A stretch of DNA of 64,000 bases from Paenibacillus sp. HW567 (GTDB lineage Bacteria > Bacillota > Bacilli > Paenibacillales > Paenibacillaceae), in NCBI RefSeq assembly GCF_000374185.1, contig NZ_KB910518.1:4822530-4886529 (forward strand). The letters are read 5' to 3'. The stretch's first letter is position 1, and the number at the start of each line of letters is the position of its first letter. Positions 8,672 to 18,183 of the stretch are shown here, one piece after another. Under the pieces are notes generated by a model, which searched no databases, was not told where the DNA came from, and saw only the letters and a program-made list of their open reading frames with translations. A program made the translations under genes and the position numbers.

Positions 8672-9490
8672 TCAAAACCGTTGCAACCAATCTATTATTC
8701 TATCTGCTGCCTCCATATACCTTTGCCCTACAAGCAGGCCAGTATGAGTTGTGTTGGGCAGTCCAGTATACTCGGCATTGAATTGTTCCGCGGTCCCTCT
8801 GCCTCTTTTTTCATCATCCTCTTCCAATATTGCTTTAATCACCAGGCACGGGCAAGTAATCAGGCGGCTATTTATGGAGATTCCCTTTGTTCCTCTGAGC
8901 CAACAACCACAAGCACGCATTGCTTTTAATGATTCCATCGACAAATACTTCTTTTGAAAAGCAATATCATCCGTCGATTCATCAATGCTTGAATGTTCTT
9001 CCCGTACTGGGGCTGGCAATATGGTGGAGGATGTAATTTCAACTGTTTCTTTATATGGCACGATTTCATTTACTTCCTTGCTTATACTGGTATCAATTAA
9101 TACCAGCCCGGCGAGCTTAACTGTCTCAGCCAGCTTTTGACTGAGTATTCCACCCATGCTGAACGCGATGACTATTGGAGGTTCATTGCACTCGGCAATA
9201 GCCTCCTTAATATCCTCCAAATAATCCTCGAAGGTTACCTTCGTCATGTCCATCGCCCTGCTTTTGTAATGACTTCTCATATTCATTACGTAGCATTTCC
9301 ACCCCCCATTTACAAAATGGGGAATGTACTTGCTCCACATCCAGCTTCCCGTATAAGCGCCATGCACGAATAGAAGCGGGGGTCTTTGTGCAGTTGCTTC
9401 TGCTCCGCCCCCGAATATTTCTACAAACAAATCGTTTTCTCCAATATATTTTTCAATATGCTGAGGTAATAGTTTAGTGTAATCCTTCAT
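8672..9490 (-). CDS. Alpha/beta hydrolase under MarR control
   Basis: This 272-residue alpha/beta hydrolase has an oxyanion-type LLFVHGAYTGSWMW near residue 38 and a nucleophile elbow AFSMGG near residue 110, where the first Gly of G-x-S-x-G is Ala. TTHTGLL near 248 supplies the catalytic His. Candidate substrates are small esters or lactones. A strong GAGGAGG site precedes ATG at 9490. Its promoter carries a 22-bp inverted repeat that matches the one in front of the neighbouring marR gene, so it is probably the regulated target of that MarR. Confidence 0.82.
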   Translation of the reverse strand: MKDYTKLLPQHIEKYIGENDLFVEIFGGGAEATAQRPPLLFVHGAYTGSWMWSKYIPHFVNGGWKCYVMNMRSHYKSRAMDMTKVTFEDYLEDIKEAIAECNEPPIVIAFSMGGILSQKLAETVKLAGLVLIDTSISKEVNEIVPYKETVEITSSTILPAPVREEHSSIDESTDDIAFQKKYLSMESLKAMRACGCWLRGTKGISINSRLITCPCLVIKAILEEDDEKRGRGTAEQFNAEYTGLPNTTHTGLLVGQRYMEAADRIIDWLQRF

Positions 9491-9510
9491 GATTATTCCT
9501 CCTCACGGGA

Positions 9511-9532
9511 TATAGTTTGACATCAAACTATA
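9511..9532 (-). promoter_or_regulatory. MarR operator upstream of hydrolase gene
   Basis: Two perfect 10-bp arms (9511-9520 and 9523-9532, TATAGTTTGA and TCAAACTATA) are separated by 2 bp. The core GTTTGA-N2-TCAAAC recurs upstream of marR at 9981-9994. Confidence 0.75.
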
Positions 9533-9545
9533 TAACTAAAAAAAA

Positions 9546-9968
9546 TTAGAAATTCATATAAATCTTATTTAAAATTCTCGTCAGTTCTTTCTTTTCAGTT
9601 TCTGAGACATGCAGGTAAAAAACACCCAGAACCTTTGCTGATATAGCTTCAAATACGGGTTTCAATGCCTCCCCCTTGCTGGTTAAAGTTACATAGACAA
9701 CCCTTGTATCCTTGGTATCCTTCTCTTTTGCCACATATTCAAGCTTCACCAATTTGTCAACAAGGGCTGTAATGGTGGACTTATCCCTGCCAATCTTGTC
9801 AGCAATCTCTGCCATACTCATTTTTGGTTTATTGTATAGAGCGTATATGATGTCCCCATGCGAAGTTACAATTCCATCTATGCCGCTACTGGACATCTCT
9901 TCTACAAAAAGCCGGTTTACCTTTTCTCTAATCTTTGATATCAATGATATCGCATCTCTGGTTTTCAT
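9546..9968 (-). CDS. MarR-family transcriptional regulator
   Basis: This 140-residue winged-helix regulator has a recognition helix in MSMAEIADKIGRDKSTITAL (about residues 47-66) and the basic wing TKDTRVVYVTL. MarR dimers bind short palindromes and usually sense phenolic or oxidising compounds. I chose ATG at 9968 because the predicted promoter's transcription start falls on or next to it, suggesting a leaderless mRNA; an upstream in-frame ATG exists at 10028. The likely targets are its own promoter and the adjacent hydrolase, both carrying the same operator. Confidence 0.85.
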   Translation of the reverse strand: MKTRDAISLISKIREKVNRLFVEEMSSSGIDGIVTSHGDIIYALYNKPKMSMAEIADKIGRDKSTITALVDKLVKLEYVAKEKDTKDTRVVYVTLTSKGEALKPVFEAISAKVLGVFYLHVSETEKKELTRILNKIYMNF

Positions 9969-9974
9969 AATCCT

Positions 9975-10003
9975 ATTATAGTTTGATATCAAACAAATTT
10001 CAA
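9975..10003 (-). promoter_or_regulatory. marR promoter with operator in the spacer
   Basis: On the minus strand TTGAAA (9998-10003) and TATAAT (9975-9980) are 17 bp apart. A perfect 14-bp palindrome GTTTGATATCAAAC (9981-9994) fills the spacer, so the regulator can block its own transcription. Confidence 0.75.
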
Positions 10004-10040
10004 TGTGCGTTTGTAGTGATCCTGTCATAAACTTTACTGA

Positions 10041-10937
10041 TCACAGTTTCCAACGGCAGATCATCGTTAGGTTGCCTCCGTGCAGCTCCGCTGTCAGCGT
10101 GCCGTTCATCTTCTCCATCAGACTTTTGGCGATGGACAGACCAAGTCCCGATCCTTGGGCGGATCGGGTGCGGTCGACTGTATAGAAACGGTCGAAGAGC
10201 AGCCTCACATCCATGTCGGATAGTTCCTTCGCTTCATTCACGATCCTCAATTCGGCGGTCTTCCCCCGCTGTTCGAAGATGATCTCCACATGGCCGGACG
10301 CATGTTTGGCAGTATTGATAAACAGATTCTCAACAACCCTCCGCACGGCTGATTCATCGGCATATACAACCACGGCGTCCTGCGGCAGCCGGATGTCCGG
10401 CGTGATGTCCCGTTCGTTGAACCGATCGTAGAAACCGACCAGAATGTCTGACAGGAGGACAGTCATTCCGATCCGTTCGGTTTTAAGCTGATAATCGGAA
10501 GACTCGATTAGCGACAGCTCAAAGAAATCGTTCAATAGCGCTTGAAGCCGTCTCGTGCGGTTCTTAACGATTGTGAGGTATTCGAGCTTCTCCTCAGGCG
10601 TTATTGGCTCATCTTCGAGCAATTGTATATAGCCAAATATAGAGGTCAGCGGAGTACGGATATCATGGGAAATGTTCGCAACCGCCTGCCGCAGCTCATT
10701 CTCCGTTCGTCTTCTGCGGGCTTCCGCATCGACGACGAGGTCGGATTGGCGATTAATTTGACCCGCAAGCGCTTCGAGCCTCCGGTCGAACAGGGTCACG
10801 TCTATTTTTTTACCCGTTGTCCGTTTATTATAATGGCTCAGTTGTTCTGTCATCCGCCCCAGCTCCCGCCTCATCAGCAGCAGACGGGCAAACAGGAGAC
10901 CCGCCACCGTAACCGCTATGAGCGTTATGATAAGCAC
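10041..10937 (-). CDS. Sensor histidine kinase of ABC-transporter module
   Basis: This 298-residue kinase has one N-terminal membrane helix (LIITLIAVTVAGLLFARLLL) with almost no extracytoplasmic loop, a DHp box NISHDIRTPLTSIFGY (phospho-His) and a catalytic domain with NLFINTAKHA and GSGLGLSIAKSL. Intramembrane-type kinases of this kind work with antibiotic-responsive ABC exporters. GTG at 10937 is the probable start, preceded by GGAGGAG. It follows the permease gene by 22 bp. The module order is regulator, ATPase, permease, kinase, all leftward. Confidence 0.85.
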   Translation of the reverse strand: MLIITLIAVTVAGLLFARLLLMRRELGRMTEQLSHYNKRTTGKKIDVTLFDRRLEALAGQINRQSDLVVDAEARRRRTENELRQAVANISHDIRTPLTSIFGYIQLLEDEPITPEEKLEYLTIVKNRTRRLQALLNDFFELSLIESSDYQLKTERIGMTVLLSDILVGFYDRFNERDITPDIRLPQDAVVVYADESAVRRVVENLFINTAKHASGHVEIIFEQRGKTAELRIVNEAKELSDMDVRLLFDRFYTVDRTRSAQGSGLGLSIAKSLMEKMNGTLTAELHGGNLTMICRWKL

Positions 10938-10959
10938 ATCTCCTCCGCCCCTCTCATTA

Positions 10960-11721
10960 TTATTTAATTTCTTTTCTGCGGAACACGAGAATTCCAAGCA
11001 GCCCGGCTACGACAATCGTCAGCAATGGCACGAGCAGGAGCGCTGGCAGATCGCCGCTGTCGATAGTGGGCTTGCCGATATCGCCCAGCAGCTTGAAGAT
11101 AGAATAATCGTATACCGTAGTAAAGAATGGCACGTACTCACCCAAGCCCCCCAAAATTGTATCAATCATCAGGAAGAAAATCATCGAGAAGCCAATCGTC
11201 TTGCCGCTTTCGGTGAATACGGCAGTGAACAGCGCCCCGATCGCCGCATAGCCGGAAGTGTACAGCAGGGTTAGTCCGAGGGTCCGCGGTATGAACAACG
11301 CGTCAACCCCCTCCGGCAGATGACCGAAACCTGCAAGCAGCGATACTTCGGTCGTGCTTACGATCGGGAATACCAGAGAGATAGCCATGGCTCCAGCCGA
11401 GAACCCAATCAGCTTGGCGGTGAACAATCGCCCTCTATCATTGCCCGACGATGCGATCGTCTTCATGACCCCTGTCGAATACTCGCTGGCGATGAAGAAT
11501 CCGGCCAGTGCTGCTACGCCGAATTTGATCAGATAGGCATTGCCTGCAATAAATTTAAGCAGAAATTCGACTCCTGTGAACTGTGGATCTCCGCTGGATT
11601 TATTGTCAAAATAGTAGAGCAGCGGATATGCCAATGATAGAACGGCGGTTACGAGCAGCAGCACCCGGAATGACCTGTCCTTGCGCAGCTTGAACAGCTC
11701 GGATCGGATCAGATTATACAT
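10960..11721 (-). CDS. ABC-2 type permease, antibiotic-export-like
   Basis: This roughly 253-residue membrane protein has about six helices and the layout of ABC-2 permeases (N-terminal RSELFKLRKDRSFRVLLLV, then ASEYSTGVMKTIASSGNDRG). It would pair with the ATPase encoded just upstream. ATG at 11721 overlaps the ATPase stop codon by 8 bp, indicating translational coupling. Export or protection against a peptide antibiotic is inferred from the kinase-regulator context, not shown. Confidence 0.82.
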   Translation of the reverse strand: MYNLIRSELFKLRKDRSFRVLLLVTAVLSLAYPLLYYFDNKSSGDPQFTGVEFLLKFIAGNAYLIKFGVAALAGFFIASEYSTGVMKTIASSGNDRGRLFTAKLIGFSAGAMAISLVFPIVSTTEVSLLAGFGHLPEGVDALFIPRTLGLTLLYTSGYAAIGALFTAVFTESGKTIGFSMIFFLMIDTILGGLGEYVPFFTTVYDYSIFKLLGDIGKPTIDSGDLPALLLVPLLTIVVAGLLGILVFRRKEIK

Positions 11722-12637
11722 GCCCGGCACCCCCGATCCGCTTCATGAAATAGCTCTCCAGGTCTTCGCCCATCGGCATGAACTGCTCAATTTCCAGTCC
11801 TGCGGAGAATAACGCCGACGATACTTTGCCCGGCTGTTCGATGCAGCTATACAGCTTGATGGCGCCATCCGGCATCACTTCGAAATCGTTGGTACCCAAT
11901 TTATTCTGGATAACCGTTGCCGCCTTATCCGAATTATCCGCTTTGATATATACGTATTGCTGACATTTATCATTCAATTCCTGTGCAGTAAGCTGCTCCA
12001 GTAACTTGCCGTTATGAATGATGCCGTAATGGCTTGCCAGCAAATGCAGCTCGCTCAGAATGTGGCTGGAGATCAGAATCGTGATCCCCCGTTCATGGTT
12101 GAGCTGCATGAGCAGCTCGCGCATTTCGATAACGCTCATCGGATCAAGACCGTTGGTCGGCTCATCCAGAATTAGGAATTCCGGATCGCTTAGCATGGCA
12201 ATTGCCAGACCCAGCCGCTGCTTCATGCCAAGCGAGAAATTCTTCACTTTCTTCCTGCCTGTTCCCTGCAGTCTGACCAATTCCAGCATCCTTGCGACGC
12301 AGTCTGTGCCGGGGATGCCCCGAAGGAGCCGGTTCACCTCCAGATTCTCGGCGGCAGTCATATGGGGGAACAACGAGGGGCTCTCGATGATCAAGCCCAT
12401 CCGCTTACGGGCCTGGGTCAACGCCCGCTCGTCGCTGGCGCCGAACAGCTCGATCGTTCCCTCGGACGGAAAGGCAAGTCCGGTAACGATGCGCATCAGC
12501 GTCGATTTCCCGGCTCCGTTCTGCCCAATAAAGCCATATATAGAGCCTTTGCGGATAGACAAATTCACTTTATCCAGCGCTACGCTGCCTTTGAACTTCT
12601 TAGATAATTGATTCGTTTGCAATACATATTCACTCAT
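11714..12637 (-). CDS. ABC transporter ATP-binding protein
   Basis: This 307-residue ATPase has Walker A GQNGAGKST (about residue 38), signature FSLGMKQRLGLA, and Walker B FLILDEPTNGLDP. It is of the BcrA/NatA drug-export subfamily. ATG at 12637 follows AAAGGAGG at slightly long spacing. The C-terminal 90 residues beyond the nucleotide-binding domain are typical of this subfamily. Three CTTAAG repeats lie just upstream, a likely control site. Confidence 0.88.
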   Translation of the reverse strand: MSEYVLQTNQLSKKFKGSVALDKVNLSIRKGSIYGFIGQNGAGKSTLMRIVTGLAFPSEGTIELFGASDERALTQARKRMGLIIESPSLFPHMTAAENLEVNRLLRGIPGTDCVARMLELVRLQGTGRKKVKNFSLGMKQRLGLAIAMLSDPEFLILDEPTNGLDPMSVIEMRELLMQLNHERGITILISSHILSELHLLASHYGIIHNGKLLEQLTAQELNDKCQQYVYIKADNSDKAATVIQNKLGTNDFEVMPDGAIKLYSCIEQPGKVSSALFSAGLEIEQFMPMGEDLESYFMKRIGGAGHV

Positions 12638-12685
12638 CGCAGTCTTGGCCTCCTTTATGTGATAGACCAAGTATAGAAACCAAAA

Positions 12686-12725
12686 CTTAAGAGGAGCTAA
12701 AGCCAATTCTTAAGAATGTCTTAAG
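12686..12725 (-). promoter_or_regulatory. CTTAAG direct repeats, candidate response-regulator site
   Basis: CTTAAG occurs at 12686-12691, 12709-12714 and 12720-12725. Two copies are 11 bp apart, one helical turn, as for OmpR-family sites; the third is 23 bp away. They lie between the regulator gene and the ATPase gene. Confidence 0.5.
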
Positions 12726-13413
12726 GCTTTAGCCGGTAGCCCATGCCCCATACCGTCTCGATAAATTCGCTGCCGGGCGCAGCCTTCGCAAGCTTGCTCC
12801 GCAAATTGCTCATATGGACGTTGACCGTATTATCGTCTCCGTAGTATGGCTCATCCCATACGCCTTCGTATAGATTCGCTTTCGTGAATACCTTTTTCGG
12901 TGCCGATAGAAGCAGTGTGAGAATCTTATACTCCCGGGCGGTCAGTGCAACCTCGGCCCCCTCTGCCGTCACCGTTTTGGAGTCGTGGTCAAGCACAAGT
13001 CCCTTATGCTGAAGCACGCTCTGCACAGCCGGCGAAGCAATCTGCGCATACCGGCGCAGATGGGAATCAATCCGTGCCGATACCTCCTCGATATCGAAAG
13101 GCTTCGTAATGAAGTCATCCGCACCTCCACGCAGCGCTGACACCTTGGTCTGCTGCTCACCCTTGGCTGAAATGATAATGACTGGCACGCCTCCCCGCAA
13201 GCGGATCCATTTGAGCAGCTCTTCGCCCGTCATCCCCGGCAGCATCAAATCCAGCAGTACCATGCTCCACTGCCGTTGCTCCAGATAGAGCAGCGCCTCC
13301 GTTCCGGAGAAGGCAGGCTGTGGCGTGTAACCGCTTTTTCTTATAATATTGCACAGCAGCCGGCTGATATCACTGTCGTCCTCGGCTACGAGAATATTTA
13401 TCGAATTATCCAT
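12721..13413 (-). CDS. OmpR-family response regulator
   Basis: This 230-residue regulator has a receiver domain with acidic pocket AEDD and phospho-acceptor LLDLMLPG (Asp near residue 53), the Lys in FITKPFD, and a C-terminal winged helix (VALTAREYKILTLLLS to FIETVWGMGYRLKP). It heads the leftward regulator-ABC-kinase module and probably controls the transporter. ATG at 13413 follows AGGAGAT. Confidence 0.9.
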   Translation of the reverse strand: MDNSINILVAEDDSDISRLLCNIIRKSGYTPQPAFSGTEALLYLEQRQWSMVLLDLMLPGMTGEELLKWIRLRGGVPVIIISAKGEQQTKVSALRGGADDFITKPFDIEEVSARIDSHLRRYAQIASPAVQSVLQHKGLVLDHDSKTVTAEGAEVALTAREYKILTLLLSAPKKVFTKANLYEGVWDEPYYGDDNTVNVHMSNLRSKLAKAAPGSEFIETVWGMGYRLKP

Positions 13414-13540
13414 CTAATCTCCTTATACGAACTGTAGTCAGCTATCCATTAAATAGTCTTTAGCATATATGATAGACTGTTTTTGCCTCTATATCCAGAT
13501 AGGCTATAATCAAATTAACCTGTACAGCCGGAGGCCCCAG

Positions 13541-14428
13541 ATGAATATTAGAAGAATCAAATATTTCATTGATCTCGTTGAATGCAGAAATTTTACGGAA
13601 ACCGCAAAAAAGAATTACGTATCGCAGACAACGATCAGCCAGCAAATAGCCTCGCTCGAAGACGAGTTCAACGTCCAATTGATTGACAGAAAACAAATTC
13701 CGATTGAGCCGACCAAAGCCGGATGGCTATTCTATGGAGAAGCCGTGGTGCTCTGGAAGCAATATACTCATATGAGAACGAATATGGAGAATTTCCAAAA
13801 GTATAACACCCAAGTCTTGAGCATTGAATACGCTGCAATGACGGATATCCAGAGCCTGCTGAAGCTGATTCCTTCATTTAAGGAAAACCATCCCGATATT
13901 AAGCTTGAACTGGATAAAGTACTGCTGAAGGATGTTGCCGCGTATTTGCAAAAAGGCATCTATGACATTGCCATCGCCTTCGATTCAGAGTTTGCAGGAC
14001 AAGAGGGGATTCGAACCTATACCCTATACAGCGGCCGGTATTGCGTAGCGGTGAGCAATCAGCACCCTCTGTTCCACCGCGAATCTATCTCCAAGGATGA
14101 ATTATATGCATATCCGCTCGTCATGCTGAATCCGGCTGCAATCGGCAATTCCTATTATTTGATGCTCCAGCATGCGATTGAAGATGGCTACCAGCCGAAC
14201 ATCCTGCGAACCGCCGATGATGTGGAAACCGAGTTATTTTACATTATCACCGAAAATCTAATTGGCTTCTTCCCGGACAACCACCCGCTCGCTTATCTTC
14301 AGGAAGAAGTGCGGTTAATCCCGATTGAGGATTCACATCATACGTTCAAAATCGAAGCAGGCTATCTGAAAAGCAATACCAATCCGGCACTGCAGTCTTT
14401 TCTGCACCAAATCCGGCATGCGAAATAG
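13541..14428 (+). CDS. LysR-family transcriptional regulator
   Basis: This 295-residue LysR protein has the N-terminal HTH MNIRRIKYFIDLVECRNFTE to VSQTTISQQIASLEDEF and a C-terminal periplasmic-binding-like effector domain. The start is ATG at 13541 after CGGAGG. It precedes, in the same direction, an NmrA-like oxidoreductase with its own short promoter region, probably its regulated target. The inducer is not evident. Confidence 0.87.
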   Translation: MNIRRIKYFIDLVECRNFTETAKKNYVSQTTISQQIASLEDEFNVQLIDRKQIPIEPTKAGWLFYGEAVVLWKQYTHMRTNMENFQKYNTQVLSIEYAAMTDIQSLLKLIPSFKENHPDIKLELDKVLLKDVAAYLQKGIYDIAIAFDSEFAGQEGIRTYTLYSGRYCVAVSNQHPLFHRESISKDELYAYPLVMLNPAAIGNSYYLMLQHAIEDGYQPNILRTADDVETELFYIITENLIGFFPDNHPLAYLQEEVRLIPIEDSHHTFKIEAGYLKSNTNPALQSFLHQIRHAK

Positions 14429-14518
14429 CAATGGTCCATAAGTTTTATGCGTTAGACTTTGTTCTTTTTTTCACATACTATAGAGGTGTAATCAATCGAA
14501 CAAGGAGTGACGACAATC

Positions 14519-15460
14519 ATGGGCAAGCTATTGTTAACGGGTGTGGACGGCAATCTGGGGCAGCAAGCCGCCAAATATTTATTGGAATTGGTGGACAAAG
14601 ACCAAATTATCTTATGTGCCTATAATCCGGCAGCTCTTGAAGAGTATGCAGGGCAAGGCATTGAAACGCATGTGACCAACTTTAATTCACCGGACGGTCT
14701 TGCTGAAGCTTTTGCCAATGCCGATAAAGTCGCTTTGATCTCCATGCCTTTTGTTGGGGAGAAACGCCAGCATGCACACAAAAATGTGGTCGATGCCGCG
14801 AAACAAGCCGGAGTACAGCAAATCATCTACACTTCGCTCGTCAACGCCGCTGACGAATCCAATCCAAGCGTCGAGAAGATCGACCATGCTTATACAGAAG
14901 AGTACATCCGCAGCACCGGACTGGACTATATCGCCCTGCGCAACTCCCAGTACGCGGAAGCCATGATTACCAATTACTTCACTTATGTGAAGGCAGGCGG
15001 AACACTTAAGAACAACCAGGCTGACGGTAAGATGGCCTACATTTCACGAAAAGACTGCGCCAAAGCCGTAGCCTACGCACTGGCCTCAAGCGCTTATCAT
15101 GAAGCGGTGCTGAATATTAACGGTCCTGAATTAATGACCATCACCGATTTTATCGAAATTGGAAATGCAGCAACGGGTAATCACGTCACCTATGAACCGA
15201 TCACGGATGAAGAGAATTATGCAATCTTTGACGCCCTGGGGGTTCCTAGAACAACAGACGGTGTATTTCAAAAGGACTCGGAAGCCCCCTTCTCCTCTGA
15301 AGGCATGGTCACCTTCGGCGAAGCAATCCGCTTAGGCAAAATGGATAATTTCACAGACGACTTCAAGAAGCTGACGGGACAGGCTCCGATGACCGTAAAA
15401 TATATGTTCGAGCACGAGGCTGACTTCCAGGTTGGGGAAAGACACTCGAAGGACAATTAA
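14519..15460 (+). CDS. NmrA/QorB-like NAD(P)-binding oxidoreductase
   Basis: This 313-residue protein has the N-terminal Rossmann motif LLLTGVDGNLGQQAAKYLL and the atypical-SDR pattern of NmrA and quinone oxidoreductase 2. IIYTSLVNA, LRNSQYAEAM and the C-terminal catalytic-lobe segments agree. It likely reduces quinones or acts as a redox sensor with NADPH. ATG at 14519 follows AAGGAGTG. It sits 90 bp downstream of a LysR regulator and ends with a terminator. Confidence 0.83.
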   Translation: MGKLLLTGVDGNLGQQAAKYLLELVDKDQIILCAYNPAALEEYAGQGIETHVTNFNSPDGLAEAFANADKVALISMPFVGEKRQHAHKNVVDAAKQAGVQQIIYTSLVNAADESNPSVEKIDHAYTEEYIRSTGLDYIALRNSQYAEAMITNYFTYVKAGGTLKNNQADGKMAYISRKDCAKAVAYALASSAYHEAVLNINGPELMTITDFIEIGNAATGNHVTYEPITDEENYAIFDALGVPRTTDGVFQKDSEAPFSSEGMVTFGEAIRLGKMDNFTDDFKKLTGQAPMTVKYMFEHEADFQVGERHSKDN

Positions 15461-15477
15461 CAATAAGGCAATGAAAT

Positions 15478-15517
15478 TTAAGAGGCTCCTCTTCATTATG
15501 AAGGGGGGCCTCTTCAT
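15478..15517 (+). terminator. Intrinsic terminator after QorB-like gene
   Basis: AAGAGGC at about 15480-15486 pairs with GCCTCTT, with an inner TTCAT/ATGAA stem, followed by CATTAA. T-tract is weak but placement is right. Confidence 0.6.
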
Positions 15518-15572
15518 TAACTCATTCAACGTAAGCGCTGCTGCCGTTCACTCCTTACAATCAGTCAATCTT

Positions 15573-17999
15573 TTATTGACCCGCCTCGTAAAAGGACTTA
15601 TCCAACGCCCGGATGTACGGTGTCCATTCCCCTGTCGTATAGAGCAGCAGCCGATGCATGGCCCGAGTACATGCTGTATAAAACAGCTTCCGCTCATTCT
15701 CCCGGTGATATGTCTGCGAAGAGGCATCGTACATCAGCACGGCGTCGAATTCAACTCCCTTGGCGAGATAAGCGGGGATAACCAGCGTTCCCTTCTCAAA
15801 GATGAGCGTCTCCTTGGTAATTAGCCGCAGTTCTCCACACCCCTGTGCCGTCAATGCTTCATAGACCTCGCGGCTTTCGGCTGCAGTTTTCGTAATGACG
15901 GCAATGGAGTCGAAGCCTTCCGCCTTAAGCGCCGCAAGGTCCTCCATGATTCGCAGCGCCCGCTTTTCCCTGCTGGCGGTCTTGAACAGATACGGCTTCC
16001 TGCCGCTCCTGTCAAAAGGCACAATCTCCCCGCCCGGCAGCAGCAGCTTCGTAAACTCCACAATCTCGCGGGTCGAGCGGTAGCTTCGGACAAGGCGGAT
16101 CAGGCTCGTTTCAGCTTCACCGTACAGCCGGATCAGCGGCGACTCCGCCTCGTGCAGATTCGTTGCCTGGGGAAAGATCGCTTGGCCGAAGTCACCGAGC
16201 ACTGTCATCCGGGCGCGGGGAAACAGCCGCTTGAGGAACATGTATTGGAACGGCGAATAATCCTGGCCTTCATCGACAAAAAGATGCCGCACCTCCGTGT
16301 TTATCCGTCGGCCCTCTACGAGTTCTTTTAAATAAAGGAACGGAGTTGCATCCTCATAGAACAGCTCAAGCCGGCTCAGCTTCTCTTTCGTTTGCTCGCA
16401 GATTTCCGGCCACTCAGCGGGAACTTCGGTCCCGTTCGTCATTATCCGGTAAGAGGCGGCATCACTGAACACCTGATCGTACAGCCCAATCATATCTATG
16501 AACAAGAACCGCTTCACATCCCGTCTCAGCGGTTTGAAGTGTTCCTTCACGATCATCCGGCGCAGCAGCTCTTCTTCCTGGATGGCAAAGTCGAAGACAT
16601 TCTCCTCCCCCAGCTCCTTCTGGCGAAACTCGCCATAAAGCTCCTCATACTGTTCGGCAAAATCGAAGACAGCCACCTCCCGCTGATACTTCTTAAGCAG
16701 CGCACTATAGGCTTCAGCATATTGCTCATTGTCAAGATAATCGAGTTCATCCTGAACCCAGGGCTCCTCCTGCTCCCGCCGCTCCAGCGAAGCCAGCTCC
16801 CGCAGCAGCCATTCCTGCAGCAGACCGATGCGATTAACCAGGCGGATAGAGCTGTCATAGCTGTAAAATTGCAAGGTCATTTGCTCCACGCTAATTAGCT
16901 CCCGGTCCCGGAATCGGATACTACGGAATAGCATGCCTTCCTTTTCCAGCCACAGCGCATAGTTCTGGAGGTCATGCAAGTAGGCTTCGGACGCCTTGAA
17001 CTGCATCCCGCTCCTCCTTGCTTCATAGCCCTGCGAGAATTCTGACGCCAGTACATATTCGATCTGCTCGAATGGGTCCTCCAGCCGCACCGCCGACCCA
17101 AGCCAGTACTCAAGATATTCCTGAAAGGTTGTCTGCTGCATGTTCTCCTCACCTAGCTCGGGAAGTACCGTGGATACATAACTGTTAAACATCGGATTAG
17201 GCGAAAAAAGAACGATCTGGTCCGCCCTGAGCTTATCCCGGTGTTTATACAATAAATACGCTACCCGTTGCAACGCCGCAGACGTCTTTCCGCTGCCGGC
17301 CGCCCCCTGCACAATGAGCATACGGCTCTTGTCGTTGCGGATAATGGCGTTCTGCTCCTTTTGAATGGTCGCCACGATGCTCCTCATTTGCGAGTCTGCT
17401 CCCTTGCCAAGCACCTGCTGAAGCAGCTCGTCGCCAATGGTTAAGCTTGTGTCGAACACATTCCGGAGCTGACCGCCCTGAATCTGATATTGCCGCTTCA
17501 GCGTCATTGCCCCCGTAATCGTTCCGCCCGGCGTTTCATAGGCAGCCTCCCCTGGGGAATGATCGTAATACATACTTGCAATGGGTGTCCGCCAGTCATA
17601 CACCAGAAAGCTCATACCATCTGCATCCAAGAAGGACGAAACTCCGATATAAATTTGCTCGCTGAAGCCCGTTCCCTCTTCCTGAAAATCAATACGCCCA
17701 AAGTAGGGGGACGGCAGCAGCCGTTTCATGCTTTTGTAGCGCTGCAACCGCAGCCGGTGGCTCCGCTCCCGTTCGGACAACAACGCCTCCTGCTGCTTTA
17801 TACTGTAAAAGGTCTCTTCGAAATCTTCGTCTGTGCTCGTGTTGACCGAAACTTCCTCCCAGAAGCGCTTGCGGATGTCCGCTACCTGATCCCGCAGCCC
17901 GTCAACCTCCGGTTCCCATTCCGCGATTCTCAACCGCAGCTTATCTGCAACCTCATTAAGCCGCTCCTGTTCTTGCTGCCAATCATTTGCATTAATCAT
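15573..17999 (-). CDS. helD: HelD/HelR-type RNA polymerase recycling ATPase
   Basis: This 808-residue UvrD-like superfamily 1 protein recycles stalled RNA polymerase; some homologues confer rifampicin tolerance. Seen are a coiled-coil N-terminal arm (DWQQEQERLNEVADKLRLRI), Walker A GAAGSGKTSAALQRVAYLLY (about residue 225), FVDEGQDYSPFQYMFLKRLF as motif II/III, and C-terminal helicase motifs ending FYTACTRAMHRLLLYT. I start at ATG 17999; an in-frame GTG lies 12 bp upstream. It is monocistronic, with a terminator-like hairpin beyond the neighbouring peptidase. Confidence 0.9.
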   Translation of the reverse strand: MINANDWQQEQERLNEVADKLRLRIAEWEPEVDGLRDQVADIRKRFWEEVSVNTSTDEDFEETFYSIKQQEALLSERERSHRLRLQRYKSMKRLLPSPYFGRIDFQEEGTGFSEQIYIGVSSFLDADGMSFLVYDWRTPIASMYYDHSPGEAAYETPGGTITGAMTLKRQYQIQGGQLRNVFDTSLTIGDELLQQVLGKGADSQMRSIVATIQKEQNAIIRNDKSRMLIVQGAAGSGKTSAALQRVAYLLYKHRDKLRADQIVLFSPNPMFNSYVSTVLPELGEENMQQTTFQEYLEYWLGSAVRLEDPFEQIEYVLASEFSQGYEARRSGMQFKASEAYLHDLQNYALWLEKEGMLFRSIRFRDRELISVEQMTLQFYSYDSSIRLVNRIGLLQEWLLRELASLERREQEEPWVQDELDYLDNEQYAEAYSALLKKYQREVAVFDFAEQYEELYGEFRQKELGEENVFDFAIQEEELLRRMIVKEHFKPLRRDVKRFLFIDMIGLYDQVFSDAASYRIMTNGTEVPAEWPEICEQTKEKLSRLELFYEDATPFLYLKELVEGRRINTEVRHLFVDEGQDYSPFQYMFLKRLFPRARMTVLGDFGQAIFPQATNLHEAESPLIRLYGEAETSLIRLVRSYRSTREIVEFTKLLLPGGEIVPFDRSGRKPYLFKTASREKRALRIMEDLAALKAEGFDSIAVITKTAAESREVYEALTAQGCGELRLITKETLIFEKGTLVIPAYLAKGVEFDAVLMYDASSQTYHRENERKLFYTACTRAMHRLLLYTTGEWTPYIRALDKSFYEAGQ

Positions 18000-18183
18000 G
18001 CTCCTGAACACACTCCTTTTCAGTCTACTCAGAATACGAAAAAGAACATTTGACAAACCCCTAATCCGCATGGTAAGATTAAGGTATAAATAAGATGTTA
18101 TACTTATGACTTTATACATAAAAAAATCAAAACTCGTTTTTAGCATACCACATTGCATATTTGCGTGCAATTTATTTATGTGA

